The notes beneath the pieces were generated by a model, which was not told where the DNA came from, did no database searches, and was given only the letters and a program-made list of their open reading frames with translations. Positions 24,079 through 34,351 of a stretch of 64,000 nt of DNA are shown here, piece after piece (within the stretch, counting starts at the first letter, position 1; each line of letters starts with the position of its first letter). The translations under genes and the position numbers were made by a program. This DNA comes from Nephromyces sp. MM_2019 (taxonomy: Eukaryota > Apicomplexa > Aconoidasida > Nephromycida), in contig JADHZB010001685.1 in assembly GCA_015657535.1 (NCBI GenBank), positions 51,855 through 115,854 of the forward strand, in the 5' to 3' direction.

Positions 24079-24472
24079 TTTTCACGAACACCCTGCGGAA
24101 ATATATAGGCTGGTTTTGTGCGCTTAATTCTTATCTTTGGAAGTTAATCCCTCTACCGCTTACCGCTCTTGGCATACATTCATTATAAGCACATTTTTAG
24201 CTTAGAGTTTTCGAGATTATATTAGTTGAAATAGCTAATCAGCTAAGTGTAATTCCGAAAAAAGTAGAGGGTATTAGCGGTAGACTAGATTTTCTTATTT
24301 TTCTTTCGCTGCGATGGTGGTATTTCGCCGCGAAGGAATGAGTTGTTACTGTTTTCTATTAATGATTGTTTAGATTACTCATTTACTTCTTTGGATTCAG
24401 AAAATGCTTTAGAAGGCGTTTTCTATTGTTTCTACAGTGTTTTTATTGATAGTTTTCTTGTTGAGCTCGCAG

Positions 24473-24951
24473 ATAAATGATGAAGCCGGTAAATTCGCCC
24501 CCTTTTTCCATCGCTGCAACCATTTGTGATTCGTATTTATAGCATCCGTGGTGGTGCGGAGGCGTTTTGGTTTGGGAGGACCTGTGTGTGGGGACATGCT
24601 TGCTGCTGCCCAGTATATGTCGATTAATAAAAACTTGATAAAATCATGCGATTTGAGAAAGATTGAGTTTTTTCTGCCAGAGTTTTTGCTGAGGTAATGG
24701 ACGTTTGAAAGTGTGATTTAGATGGTCCTCCCCCTGCTATAAGGAAGGCTATTGCACCTTTGCTTAGGTTACCATAGTACTCCAAATAAATCCGTGGAAT
24801 GATATGCATGCGTTGGCCCGTCCCCTTGCTTTGGTGCAGACCTTTAGAATTTAAATCTCACTGGCTTATCTTCAAAGAATGTAGAAGAGCACGTTTATCA
24901 GTTGGGAAATTCATAGACAGGCTGTCAAGAAAAGTCCCGGTTGCCAGTTAA
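24473..24951 (+). CDS. Candidate short gene or gene end, strand uncertain
   Basis: Plus-strand exons 24473-24488 (16 nt), 24543-24693 and 24840-24951 join in phase and end at TAA. The peptide contains RRRFGLGGPVCGDMLAAAQ, LRKIEFFLPEF and FKECRRARLSVGKFIDRLS. No family was recognised and no start was found. The opposite strand is also open and protein-like: 24597-24409 begins at an ATG with PKPKRLRTTTDA, and 24809-24624 reads GGGPSKSHFQTS. I therefore cannot be sure which strand is coding. I favour plus because three junctions agree in phase. Confidence 0.3.
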
Positions 24952-25331
24952 CTAGCTTCAAGATTGTGCTTCCCTCTACATTTAACTGATTAAATTTTTT
25001 CAATGATTTGATTTTTGATATTGCGCACTGGCAATGTTGTAGGTACTCGATGTATATTATGCGTATTAGACGCGCTGGGAGTCTTTTTTCAGTGCATTCT
25101 TGCTAATGATAAACCCTTGCTCGTCTTCACGTGATTAGCATTAAAAAGCATGCTGTATCTTCGAAATGTTGACTGTAATAATGTAAAATTGCAGGCCATC
25201 ATCCTCTTTCTACTTTCAAGACTGAGCAAGTTGCACGCTGTATGTGCAATTCTTACTGTGAGTTTTTTTAGTACGGTTTGCTGCCTGCATGCCCTACTCA
25301 AGTGCTCTGGCACTAGAGAATTATGTAATAC

Positions 25332-25809
25332 ATGCGCGGGGTACGATTGATTGTCGGCGCAAATTTAGTCACTGCTAATTTTGTGCTAGTGTCCAGCGCA
25401 TTTTCTTCATCCCCTTGCTTAGTTTTTTTGCTTTACTATGTGTATTTCTTGGTTACTTGTCTGTTGGCGAAGACAATCTTCAAGGTATGGCGGATGGTGT
25501 GTGCGTGCGTGTATGGATAAACTTGTATTATTCCACCCGCACTATATCCTATTTCTTTTGCTCGTTATTGCTGGTATATTGGCATTTCATCCGTACACGG
25601 AGGTTGCCACCGAGTTGTATTCGAATTAGCAAAAACAAGGTATTCCTAGCAGGTCATTCATTTTTTATGTTTTGTGTCTGAATTAGGCTTGCGTAGATAT
25701 TTTTACGCGAAGTGTGCTTATTTTGCGTGCTAAGGCAATAATAAGGCCCTTCAAACGATCTGGGAATCCGTTTTATGCTATTAGGAAACTTTTTTTATGC
25801 TTCTTTTAA
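25332..25809 (+). CDS. Candidate small membrane protein (2 exons)
   Basis: Exon 25332-25484 starts at an ATG directly after an in-frame stop, and joins exon 25687-25809 (TAA) in phase for 91 residues. The first exon is hydrophobic (VLVSSAFSSSPC, then LVFLLYYVYFLVTCLL) and would make one or two membrane segments. The second is basic (RAKAIIRPFKRSGNPFYA). The splice signals are acceptable (caag/gtatgg, aattag) but only one junction tests the model. No family recognised. It might be the 5' part of a gene that also includes the exons at 26178-26687. Confidence 0.33.
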
Positions 25810-26177
25810 TCGTATTCCAAGTTATGTACTGCATTCTGGAAACAGTATTAAAGAACTTTGTATGAAGATGATGTGGGCATTCCTCTTCTGGTGTGTCCAT
25901 TTAGTCACCCGTCATAAGGCTGTATATGTAGATTATGTGGGTTTTTCTGTTTTGGTATATGAGGGCCTAGTTATCTGTAATAAAGCTATTTATGTTTATG
26001 GGTGCCTATCAGGAATGCTTTCAACAGGGAGTACCTATGTATTACCTGCAGGGTCTGCCATGCGAGCGAAGTATACTGCACACAGTTTCGCTGTATGGCG
26101 CTATATTGCTTCGTCCTGTTGAGTACATGCGCCTCTTGGATTCGTACCCTTTCTGGAAGCTTTTTTGTATATGTTAG

Positions 26178-26687
26178 GCAGCCATACTGATGTATGGCAT
26201 AGCACTTGCGACGCATGTAAGAGGTCTGTCGGTCTGTATACCGGTGGTGCCTCTGCGTTTGCGAGTTTATACTTCCAGCAGCAAAGCTTTTCTCTGGTAG
26301 TAGTATGCTGCCGCCATGGTGCCTCGAGGTCAAGCTTATTCTGCTCTCTCCCTTGACAGCTTCGTGATCTTGCGTTAAGTGGAGACACTAACCTGACGCG
26401 AAGTGAGTGTAGCTCTCAGAGGTAAACCAAAGATTTTTGAACTTCTCGTATCCTTGCCTCTGCTACTCAGCAATGTAGCGTCCTTTGATCAGGCACAGTC
26501 CTGCGAGTAACCCACCCTTCTAGTTTCTGCGTAATAGTAAACTGCCAATTTCTGGTGATGACGAAATTTTCAGAGTAATTCCATCAAGCTGCCGGTAGGT
26601 GCAGAGCTGGGCATGCCCGTTTCCGCAAGTGATTCTAGCTCTTCAAATCTACTTTTTGGGTGGTTCATAGCCGCCTTGCGTGGATAG
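26178..26687 (+). CDS. Candidate 3' exons of an unrecognised gene
   Basis: Exons 26178-26216, 26360-26402, 26493-26506 (14 nt) and 26574-26687 chain in phase, with good donors gtaaga and gtgagt, and end at TAG. The peptide reads AAILMYGIALATH, LRDLALSGDTNLTR, then KLPVGAELGMPVSASDSSSS and a terminal FGWFIAAL, suggesting a membrane or peripheral membrane protein. The 5' part is unknown. The 14-nt exon is the weakest link. Confidence 0.33.
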
Positions 26688-27689
26688 TAGCCCCCAAACC
26701 TTATAATGTGGGCAGGGCGTTTGAAGGCTTCGGGGAAATACAAAGGTCTGCCGCTGTCGTTCGTTTCGTAATCTATTTATTGAAAAAAGCATTTAAAGAA
26801 TATTATCCTAAACAATCGCTAATCCTCGCTATTTGCATTACGTAGTCACACTGCATACGGTAAAATATTCTCACCGCCTCTTGCTTTTCTTTGATTTTAT
26901 CTAGCCATTAGAAGGGCTTACTTAGTCTCTCACAGGCAAGACGCCCCAGAGTTTTGAGATCAAGACACTACAGGCAGCTCTTAAACGTAATTTCTGCGTT
27001 GTTGCGTAGATATGGCGTCCACTACATAGGCAAATGCAAATTAGCCTCTAGTACTGGATGATAATACCCCCGCTCCAATTGCTGTTTCATCAAGAAGCAG
27101 CTAGTGGTCCACACCAATAAGTTTGCTCAAACGCGTTTGTAGCTCCTGGGCTCCTTATTTACCAAACATCTGGTTATTTTATGAAGCTGCCGTGAGCCTT
27201 GTCCTTATTAGTAAATAGATACTATCCCAATCCCTGGTCTGGCTAATAGTTCACGGCGGTGATTATAGGCCTCCTGCTTTTTTCTAGGTGAAGCAGCACT
27301 TTTTTTCACAGACGTGGTTACACACCTCCAGCTTTTTTCTAGGTAGCGAAGTACTTATTCAAAACAGCAGCTTAGTCAAAGGCTACCACTGACAAGGATA
27401 TTAATACCTGATGGTTTACAGCCAAATATACAGTTTGATGAACCGAACTACCCCATTTCGTTACATCAAAAGAAGTTAAACCTCCTATACTTTAGGCTAC
27501 GTTTAGTACCTCGCAGCTTCACCACCGCTTCAAAAGAACTTCAGGTTAAATTGATGCATTCCACTAAAACAACCGTAACTGTATCCAGCCATTTTGTAAA
27601 TACTATCTTCACTTCAAAATATGCGAAACAATGTAACCGCTCACACTCACTTCAAAAGGCCCCCCAAGCATCTTTCTCCATAACACATT
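26688..27689. other. About 1 kb without a supported gene
   Basis: No exon with coherent phase was found on either strand. Around 27269-27288 and 27325-27344 a 20-base word (CCTCCtGCTTTTTTCTAGGT, one mismatch) occurs twice. It resembles a polypyrimidine tract plus acceptor, but no exon follows it convincingly. Confidence 0.4.
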
Positions 27690-27825
27690 TTAATCACTAT
27701 TAGGGTTCAAATTTGCGAAAAATTCCATGGCTTTCTTGTAAACTTCCTCAAAGTCGATTCGGATACCATCCGGAACACAAGCCATGATCAAGCTCCCATA
27801 AGACTTGAAAGTTCTTGTAAAATGA
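27690..27825 (-). CDS. C-terminal exon of an unrecognised protein
   Basis: Minus-strand exon from an acceptor (cttatag) at 27825 to TAA at 27690, 45 codons in phase 2. It encodes HFTRTFKSYGSLIMACVPDG followed by RIDFEEVYKKAMEFF. The composition is typical of a folded domain and looks conserved, but I cannot name the family. Upstream exons should lie between 27.85 and 28.08 kb or be interleaved with the SET gene's 3' side. None could be chained. Confidence 0.4.
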
Positions 27826-28076
27826 CTATAAGCATAACATCAGATATTTGCAGTACATCTTAGGGGGCCACATTATAATTTAGGATTTTTTGTGGATTTA
27901 TAAAGGGGTAATTCTTCCACAACTTGCAAAAAAGTTGGAGACATGAAGATCGCCGCTTTCGGTCAGGTGAATTTTAAAATCGCAATTCACGTTCTCTTTT
28001 GCTCATGAAAACAATCACCAACGTGCTCCTACCCTCAAGCTCTAAGCTTTCTGCATCCACCCTTTCCATTTTGTAG

Positions 28077-29780
28077 CTACGAGGATCGCTCTTCTATAGC
28101 ATCTAAACCTCCCCCCTGCTCGCGTAGACATCTCTTACAATCACAAGCGAACAGGTAATTGGTGAGTAGCTTGTTTCTTCTCGCCTCAAGAGACTGATCC
28201 AGCCTAATGTAGCTTACACATATCTCTTCACCTTTATGAATATCCCTTTGGGCGGAAACTTCTATACCTGAATCCCACATGCCAGTAACACTAGCATTAG
28301 GCTCACAACTATGATTCATGCACGACTGCAGGCAGAATATGCCAGCAGAACGCATCACTATAACTGTCCCAAGCATCCAAGACGCACCCCAAATGTTTAT
28401 CGCTTGGGCATTTAGAATGAGCTTACCCATTATACCGTGTATAGTCTCAATGCACAACAAATGAGAGGCTATGTCCTCGCTAAGGAACTTAGCCAACTTT
28501 TCCTCCATCAATTCGCTAAGTATCGCTAGCATTTCAGCAGCATCAAAGTCATCAATAGTAAACTTTTCTGGGGAAATCATGCGTTTAAAAGGAGCCCAGG
28601 CCATCGAATAGGCATCATTAATAGGTACTTCCATGATATAATACAAATATGCCGTTGTCGCCGCTATCTTACTTATTGTACGCCCCAAAGCCTCCGCATT
28701 TATTGGAGACTTCCCAGAGTTTGACACCTCATCACCATTGGTAGGTTGGCTGTCCTCTATAACATCCCAATAGTCACTCAGCGATGCAGCGGGTCCGTCT
28801 CCCATACGCCTGAGCTCTTCTAATTTTTCCTTAGGGAGAAAAAGCATCCATCCCCCCACCACAGAATCTTCGCTAGGAACTTGAGGTACATCACCTTGCT
28901 GGTCGGAAAGTATTGAGGGAAGCTCATTAATATCTGCAGATAGGTCACAGGCGCTGTCAAGCCCAGTATTACTATCCTCCTTCAAAACGGTGAAAGCTGT
29001 TTCCGCAGCTTCAGTGACGCCTTGGGTAATGCCACTGTCATCGCTGCTAGTAGAAGCATCATCACCAAAGATGACAGCATCGGGAATTACCAGACTGCCA
29101 AAAATTTTCCTTAACTTGTCATTGCCAAAGGCACGCTGAAAGCATTTCATAGAGCATATGTAAGGCTCTTGGGGGAAGGCAGGAAGAATGGCTTTTATTG
29201 GCCCTGGTTCGGCGTCAAGAGAGTAGTCTATTTCTCCTGGAGGGGGTAGCGTTTGGCCAACTGGAAATTCAGTCCCTTCCGGAAGACTTCGCTCCTCCGC
29301 ACAAATTACACCTTTCATGCCAGCACTATCATTCCCCGGTTGGTCTAATCCATCGCCCATCTTATGGGCGTGCTCACCATTGCAACTCGAAGGGGGCACA
29401 TCATAAGCTTCTGTGTGTCCATTTTTCACCTCTACCTCCTCAGGTGAGCCATCTGGGTTCACACTACCAGATTCACTGCAGGATAATCCATCATACGCAT
29501 ACGGGCGCAATCTCAGACAGTCTTCACATGTCTTCAACTCACGGACTGGAGCATGAGAAGAATCCACAGGCCAGCCTACCAGGGGGATCTCTTCAAAAAA
29601 TATATCGCCTGCTTTGAAGTCCTCGGCGGCAAACAATCCTTTTCCCTTCTTCTGCGATGAGCGGACTTCCACATGGTAGGACATAGTCAGCAGCGAGTAC
29701 TCTGGGACTGGAAAAGTAGCAGCATCAACGGCACAAGACGTGCCTTCATCATAAGAGGCAGAGACTGCAGAGCAATCCAT
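28077..29780 (-). CDS. SMYD/SET5-type SET-domain protein lysine methyltransferase, intronless
   Basis: Single-exon 567-residue protein; these enzymes transfer methyl groups from S-adenosylmethionine to lysines of histones or other proteins. The split SET domain starts near residue 35 (VEVRSSQKKGKGLFAAEDFK, the GxGLFA signature). A CxxC pair (CEDC) and a later CSMKC suggest a degenerate MYND-like zinc site. The long middle, rich in acidic and serine residues, is the insert typical of this class. The catalytic core is intact: NHSCEPNA at about 489-496, then GEEICVSYI with the tyrosine near 524, and a post-SET CDCKRC at about 546-551. Yeast Set5 is of similar length (526). Start: first ATG of the frame; a second in-frame ATG precedes SYHVEVRSS and would remove 32 residues. 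It is the only recognised gene here without introns. Confidence 0.85.
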   Translation of the reverse strand: MDCSAVSASYDEGTSCAVDAATFPVPEYSLLTMSYHVEVRSSQKKGKGLFAAEDFKAGDIFFEEIPLVGWPVDSSHAPVRELKTCEDCLRLRPYAYDGLSCSESGSVNPDGSPEEVEVKNGHTEAYDVPPSSCNGEHAHKMGDGLDQPGNDSAGMKGVICAEERSLPEGTEFPVGQTLPPPGEIDYSLDAEPGPIKAILPAFPQEPYICSMKCFQRAFGNDKLRKIFGSLVIPDAVIFGDDASTSSDDSGITQGVTEAAETAFTVLKEDSNTGLDSACDLSADINELPSILSDQQGDVPQVPSEDSVVGGWMLFLPKEKLEELRRMGDGPAASLSDYWDVIEDSQPTNGDEVSNSGKSPINAEALGRTISKIAATTAYLYYIMEVPINDAYSMAWAPFKRMISPEKFTIDDFDAAEMLAILSELMEEKLAKFLSEDIASHLLCIETIHGIMGKLILNAQAINIWGASWMLGTVIVMRSAGIFCLQSCMNHSCEPNASVTGMWDSGIEVSAQRDIHKGEEICVSYIRLDQSLEARRNKLLTNYLFACDCKRCLREQGGGLDAIEERSS

Positions 29781-32700
29781 TTTCGTTATCCCTTTGCGTT
29801 AGTACCAAACTGCATACCTGTATCACAGTAAAATGCGGCGAGGTAGCTTACCTCGGCACTTCGTCGAAATCGTGGAGATGAGACTGCACGTTTTCACCGC
29901 ATAATAATTTGAGTGCCCGTAGTAAGGATATCATTGGTAAGAAGCGCTTAACAATGTAGCAGAAAACTCAAAAAAAAGTAAAAGACGTAGCAAATATTCC
30001 TCAAATAAGGGAAGAATATGCTTTTAACCCTTTATTTTTTCTAGTTATTTGCACTTGGTCTTTTCTTCCGGAGTGAATATTACAGGGAAAGTGACGCAAT
30101 GCTTACAGGATGATACGTATCCCAGAAAAGATAAGATCATTTAAGAAAAAGAGGATGAAACCATTTCGACGAAAGAGTGGAATGATTTTAAATGACGAAG
30201 AGAACAAAGTATGCGACGTGCCAAAATCAAGTTGAGAGTTCTTCCAAGGCTGAGCTGATGAGGGCTCGATTTGCTTCGAACCGAAAGTTTAGGTACCACG
30301 AGATACGGTTGTAAATTAGCCGCTTTCACGAAGAGGCTCTTCAAGTTGATGATGACATGCTTCTAGCTGCCGCAATCCAGATAGCCGCCGCTCATAGGCT
30401 GGACTTCTCCATAGAGTCCTTAGTGCGATACCTTTACAAAAGGGAAGTACTGAGAGATGGCAACGGAATTGCGGGACGCCTAGCGTGTGCTCACCCCCGG
30501 AGAGAACACGCTAGAGGCTCACCGTCAAATTTGACACGCGAGGAAGGCAAGCTAGATTACTATCTGGATAACAACTTCGTAGTTAGATATACTGCTATTC
30601 AAACTACTTGGAATGTTGTTCATACTCTTAAAGCAGGATATAAATTTTCAAAGACCTTACAGCTTATGCCTTTTTATATTGTTCTGACATTGCATGAAAA
30701 TATGAAAGTGTTATCGCACTGGTCTCTGCGAAAAAGCTTCTGCTTGCCTAGGATTTTCAGGTGTACCGCTAAAAATTGTTCACAAAATACCATAAATGGC
30801 TCTCTGCAGGTCACCCTGACAATCGAAAATTGGTTTTTGGCTTGGAGATCGAAAGATACTTGGCGCTTTTGCCTTTATAGCACTTCATGTTATTTTCACA
30901 GCCCCGCGAATAAAGTTAATAAACTATTCATGTAACCTATTAGTAGCGCTGTCAAGGGGATATATTTCATTAGGATAGAGCTACGGAACATGTACCATGC
31001 TAGCGTTTTTCCCTAGTCACCGGGCAGAAATAAAAAACATTACGCTCTTTTTCTAAGCATCTGATACCGCAGTCAAGATGCTCCATAGCTTGCCATGCTC
31101 CCCTAACATATTCACGCACTACTAATTCTATGAAAAAAGAAAAAAGCAATATTTTACATAGGTACAGGTGGCCTATCTGGTATTTCCATCATGGAAGCCG
31201 TTATTTCTTTCTTAATTATTTGAACATGTAATGTTGGATACTGCTATAACGTCTGAGACTACACCGTGGCCTAAGCTTCCATTTGAAAGGAATTAGTTAC
31301 CCTGATAGCTGGGAGGAGTACTATTTTGGATAAACCCACTTTAGAGGACTTGAATACCCAGGGATTAGATAATGCACGTTCAAGCATCCATCTTGAGGCC
31401 TAGGTAAACCAATTTGAACTTCAAATTATATTCTGAACTGCAATATCTTTGTCTATGTAGCTCAATCTGAGATACCATTATTAGACACTTGGTAGTGTCC
31501 TCAAGGCTGATTAAATTCACACAAATGGATGTATTTTATCTTGGTTCCCCTACCGATATTGCCAGAATATTTCTTTTGATGCTGTAAAAGCATAAATAAG
31601 CGAATCTTTCTCGTTCAGGTGTACATCATTACTAGCTTTTGCGATCATACTATGGAAAGCATATTTAGCCCACCTATTCAGCAGCTCCGCTGGCATCTAT
31701 TTGTCATTCTCTCAGTATTTCAGAGTTATCTATGCTTGAATTATTTGTGAGTCTCCCCATGTCTACATCCCTACAGCTAGTATCGCGATGATGGCCATAC
31801 TGAGTGGAAACGCAGTGTTTATAGCTAGCTCGACATGTGCTTCAATTTTGCATTATTCATAAGCTTCGCGTTACTGTAGTACGTGGAAGCAAATTGAACC
31901 CCAGATACCCTCATTGGAAGCGTTGTGCTGTCTATTCAAAAGTATTCCTTGTCATGAATATGAAATTCAGCTGGGCATGGAACATGTCTAAACTTGCTCG
32001 CCTAGGTTGTGCTATTACTATGCACCATGATAAGGCTGTATTTCTAGTGTATTGCTGCATAGTGACATGATAGCAACAAGGATATACTATTGGGAGTAAA
32101 CCTGAAAAGTTTGCGTCTTGTACACTTCACATTCTCCAAGATTAAACACACAATTAAGTCTAATAAATTTTAAGCGGTAACAAAACTTTGAGTGAGTGAT
32201 ATATACTTGTAAATCGACTCTACTACTCTATTACCCCATTCTTTGTTCTATATGCTTTGAATGCATTGTTCGGTAAAAGTGAACATATATCAAAACATGT
32301 GCTACATGTTGCTCATTCGCAAATCTCTCATGAAAACCATGCCCCACGAACTTACACGTGGTATGCATGTACTCTGCGGTTCTGTATGTAACTATGCTCT
32401 TAAAAAGTACCAGGATGATACTTTTCTCAAGGAATTTCCTGGAAACATTAATAACTATACATGTGTTCTTCCCTATAAAGGGGTGCAAGCCAAGTGAAAA
32501 GCTTTCGACGTCCCTTTCATAAAGCACCAAATCAAAAACAAGAAAAAGATCCAACGAAGTATGGCTAGCACGAATGAACTATGAACTAGATGTAATATGC
32601 AAACTGAATCTCTCATGATACTTTTTACTAGTTTCAGACTTGGTACAATGTTATCACCTTCATGAGACACCTTGAAATAAATGACCCATCGTACTGGCTA

Positions 32701-34351
32701 TATAACGAGATTGGTTAAGCAGTATTACCCCTCGGTTACCGCCCCGTTTCCTGAGGGTCGACTCGATTATAGTATCCTCGGTTGGCGACTGCCAGAACGA
32801 GTGGAAAAATGGTTGAAAGCACTACGTCGTATGCCGCACACGGGGACTATAGTATTACGAATGCAATAATGTACTCCACAAAGATACACACGAGTGTTTA
32901 CATCGGCTATGTAACAAAAACACATTGATAGAGCTACTGTACTTTTTTGAAAAGGTGATCTGCTTCGTAACTCATTTTCGTGTTTTGAATTTTTGAAGGA
33001 ACTTTTCAGCAAGTTTCTCTTTAGGTAGCCTCACTACTATCATATATTTACAAGAGACTTGAAGCGCCTTCGCGGCAAGTCCCGATCGTTGCTTTGTTTA
33101 GCTACTTCGTTACCCTTTCTCCAACAATTTCTATATATTATTGCCGGCGAGATTCTTGTGCAATTGGATTCATTGCCTGGAGGCCAGCTGCGCGAATTTG
33201 TTGGAGTGTTATCACCTAGTACAAATTATCAAGTTTGACTGTTTTGGTGAGCTTCCCCCACTTTGGATATCATATCCAAGACCTTTCACAAGGCAATTAT
33301 TACAAAGCAATTCTTGAAGTTATTCTAACAGCATTTTCCAGCGACGCTTATGGAGTGCTGCCCCATTTCGTATAAACTGTACTTCTCACATTCTCGTGTA
33401 CATTTTTTTGCTTTTTTGAATTTCTGACGGCATTTAAAGCGAGCGAATCGTATTTTTTTCCACATGGTAACCTTTGTTTACTTATCATGTTTCATCACTC
33501 CTTGCGAGCTTTTCTTATGATGCTGTAGTTACTTTTCTCTGCACTTCCATATAACTCTTCATGTACGGTAACAAAGGAGGGACCCCCTGAAACCTTCAAA
33601 CCTAGAAACTCCTGAATCTTTAAGCGAAGGGTAAAGGAGGGCAAGGAAAGCCCTTATACTCAAAGAAAACCGCTTCGCACAACTTCAATTCCTACTTTTT
33701 TATGGTGGCTTATGCCCAGAATCTCGGTCCCAATCGCAGAAAGTGATGAGTTGCCATTGCAAATCTTAGTCTTTCACCTTCTCGTTTCTTGGGAAACTCA
33801 TGCGCATCATTAACCGTTTCTATAAGATTGTTGTCTTTTTTTTTTCATGCTTGAATGGCAGCCTTTTTTAGGTTGAGCCGATACTGAATTCGTGTAATGA
33901 GTTTTTTCCCTCTTTACAATACTTTTAGAGAGTACGGATAAGCGTATATTGTTTATCTCGTTTTCAAGGGATTCCTTGAAATTGCTTTTTAATTTCGAAC
34001 TCGCGAATTAATGTTAAATGCATTAGACTTGGTGCATTGACTATGGCAGTACGTCCGGTGACAAGCCTAGCAACTCTTCCTATCCAATTTTCGAGGAATT
34101 ATTACCCGCATATTTGATCAGTAGGGTTTAACGGTGCATGGTACCATCATCAAGTACTAGAAAAAATGCAAAAAATGTCCTCGCACCCTAAATCTATGAT
34201 ATATTTTTTTGGAATCCAGTTCTTTTTGAGATTCCAGTAAGTTTTTTGATTTATTATTCCTAGAAAAATGATTAAATTTTTCTATATTTCGGTGGTCGAA
34301 CTCTATTTTTGTCAGGTATTTCAAGATCATTAGTTTTTTATACCTAAAAAA
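29781..34351. other. 4.6 kb with one weak candidate and no firm gene
   Basis: About 30140-30560 (+) is GC-richer and protein-like in pieces: an ATG with KPFRRKSGMILNDEENK (from about 30155), an overlapping frame with KAELMRARFASNRKF, then ALQVDDDMLLAAAIQIAAAH and IESLVRYLYKRE. Joining them needs 27-40-nt introns, so I do not call a gene. Frames near 32261-32497 and 32681-32869 are open but unsupported. The remainder shows nothing. Confidence 0.35.

Noticed and set aside
29198..29617. 139-codon plus-strand frame
   Set aside because: It lies antisense inside the SET gene, which carries the clear catalytic motifs.
30357..30935. 192-codon plus-strand frame
   Set aside because: The first third is protein-like, but the rest loses coding character, no family is recognised and no coherent splice model was found. 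Treated as a weak candidate only.
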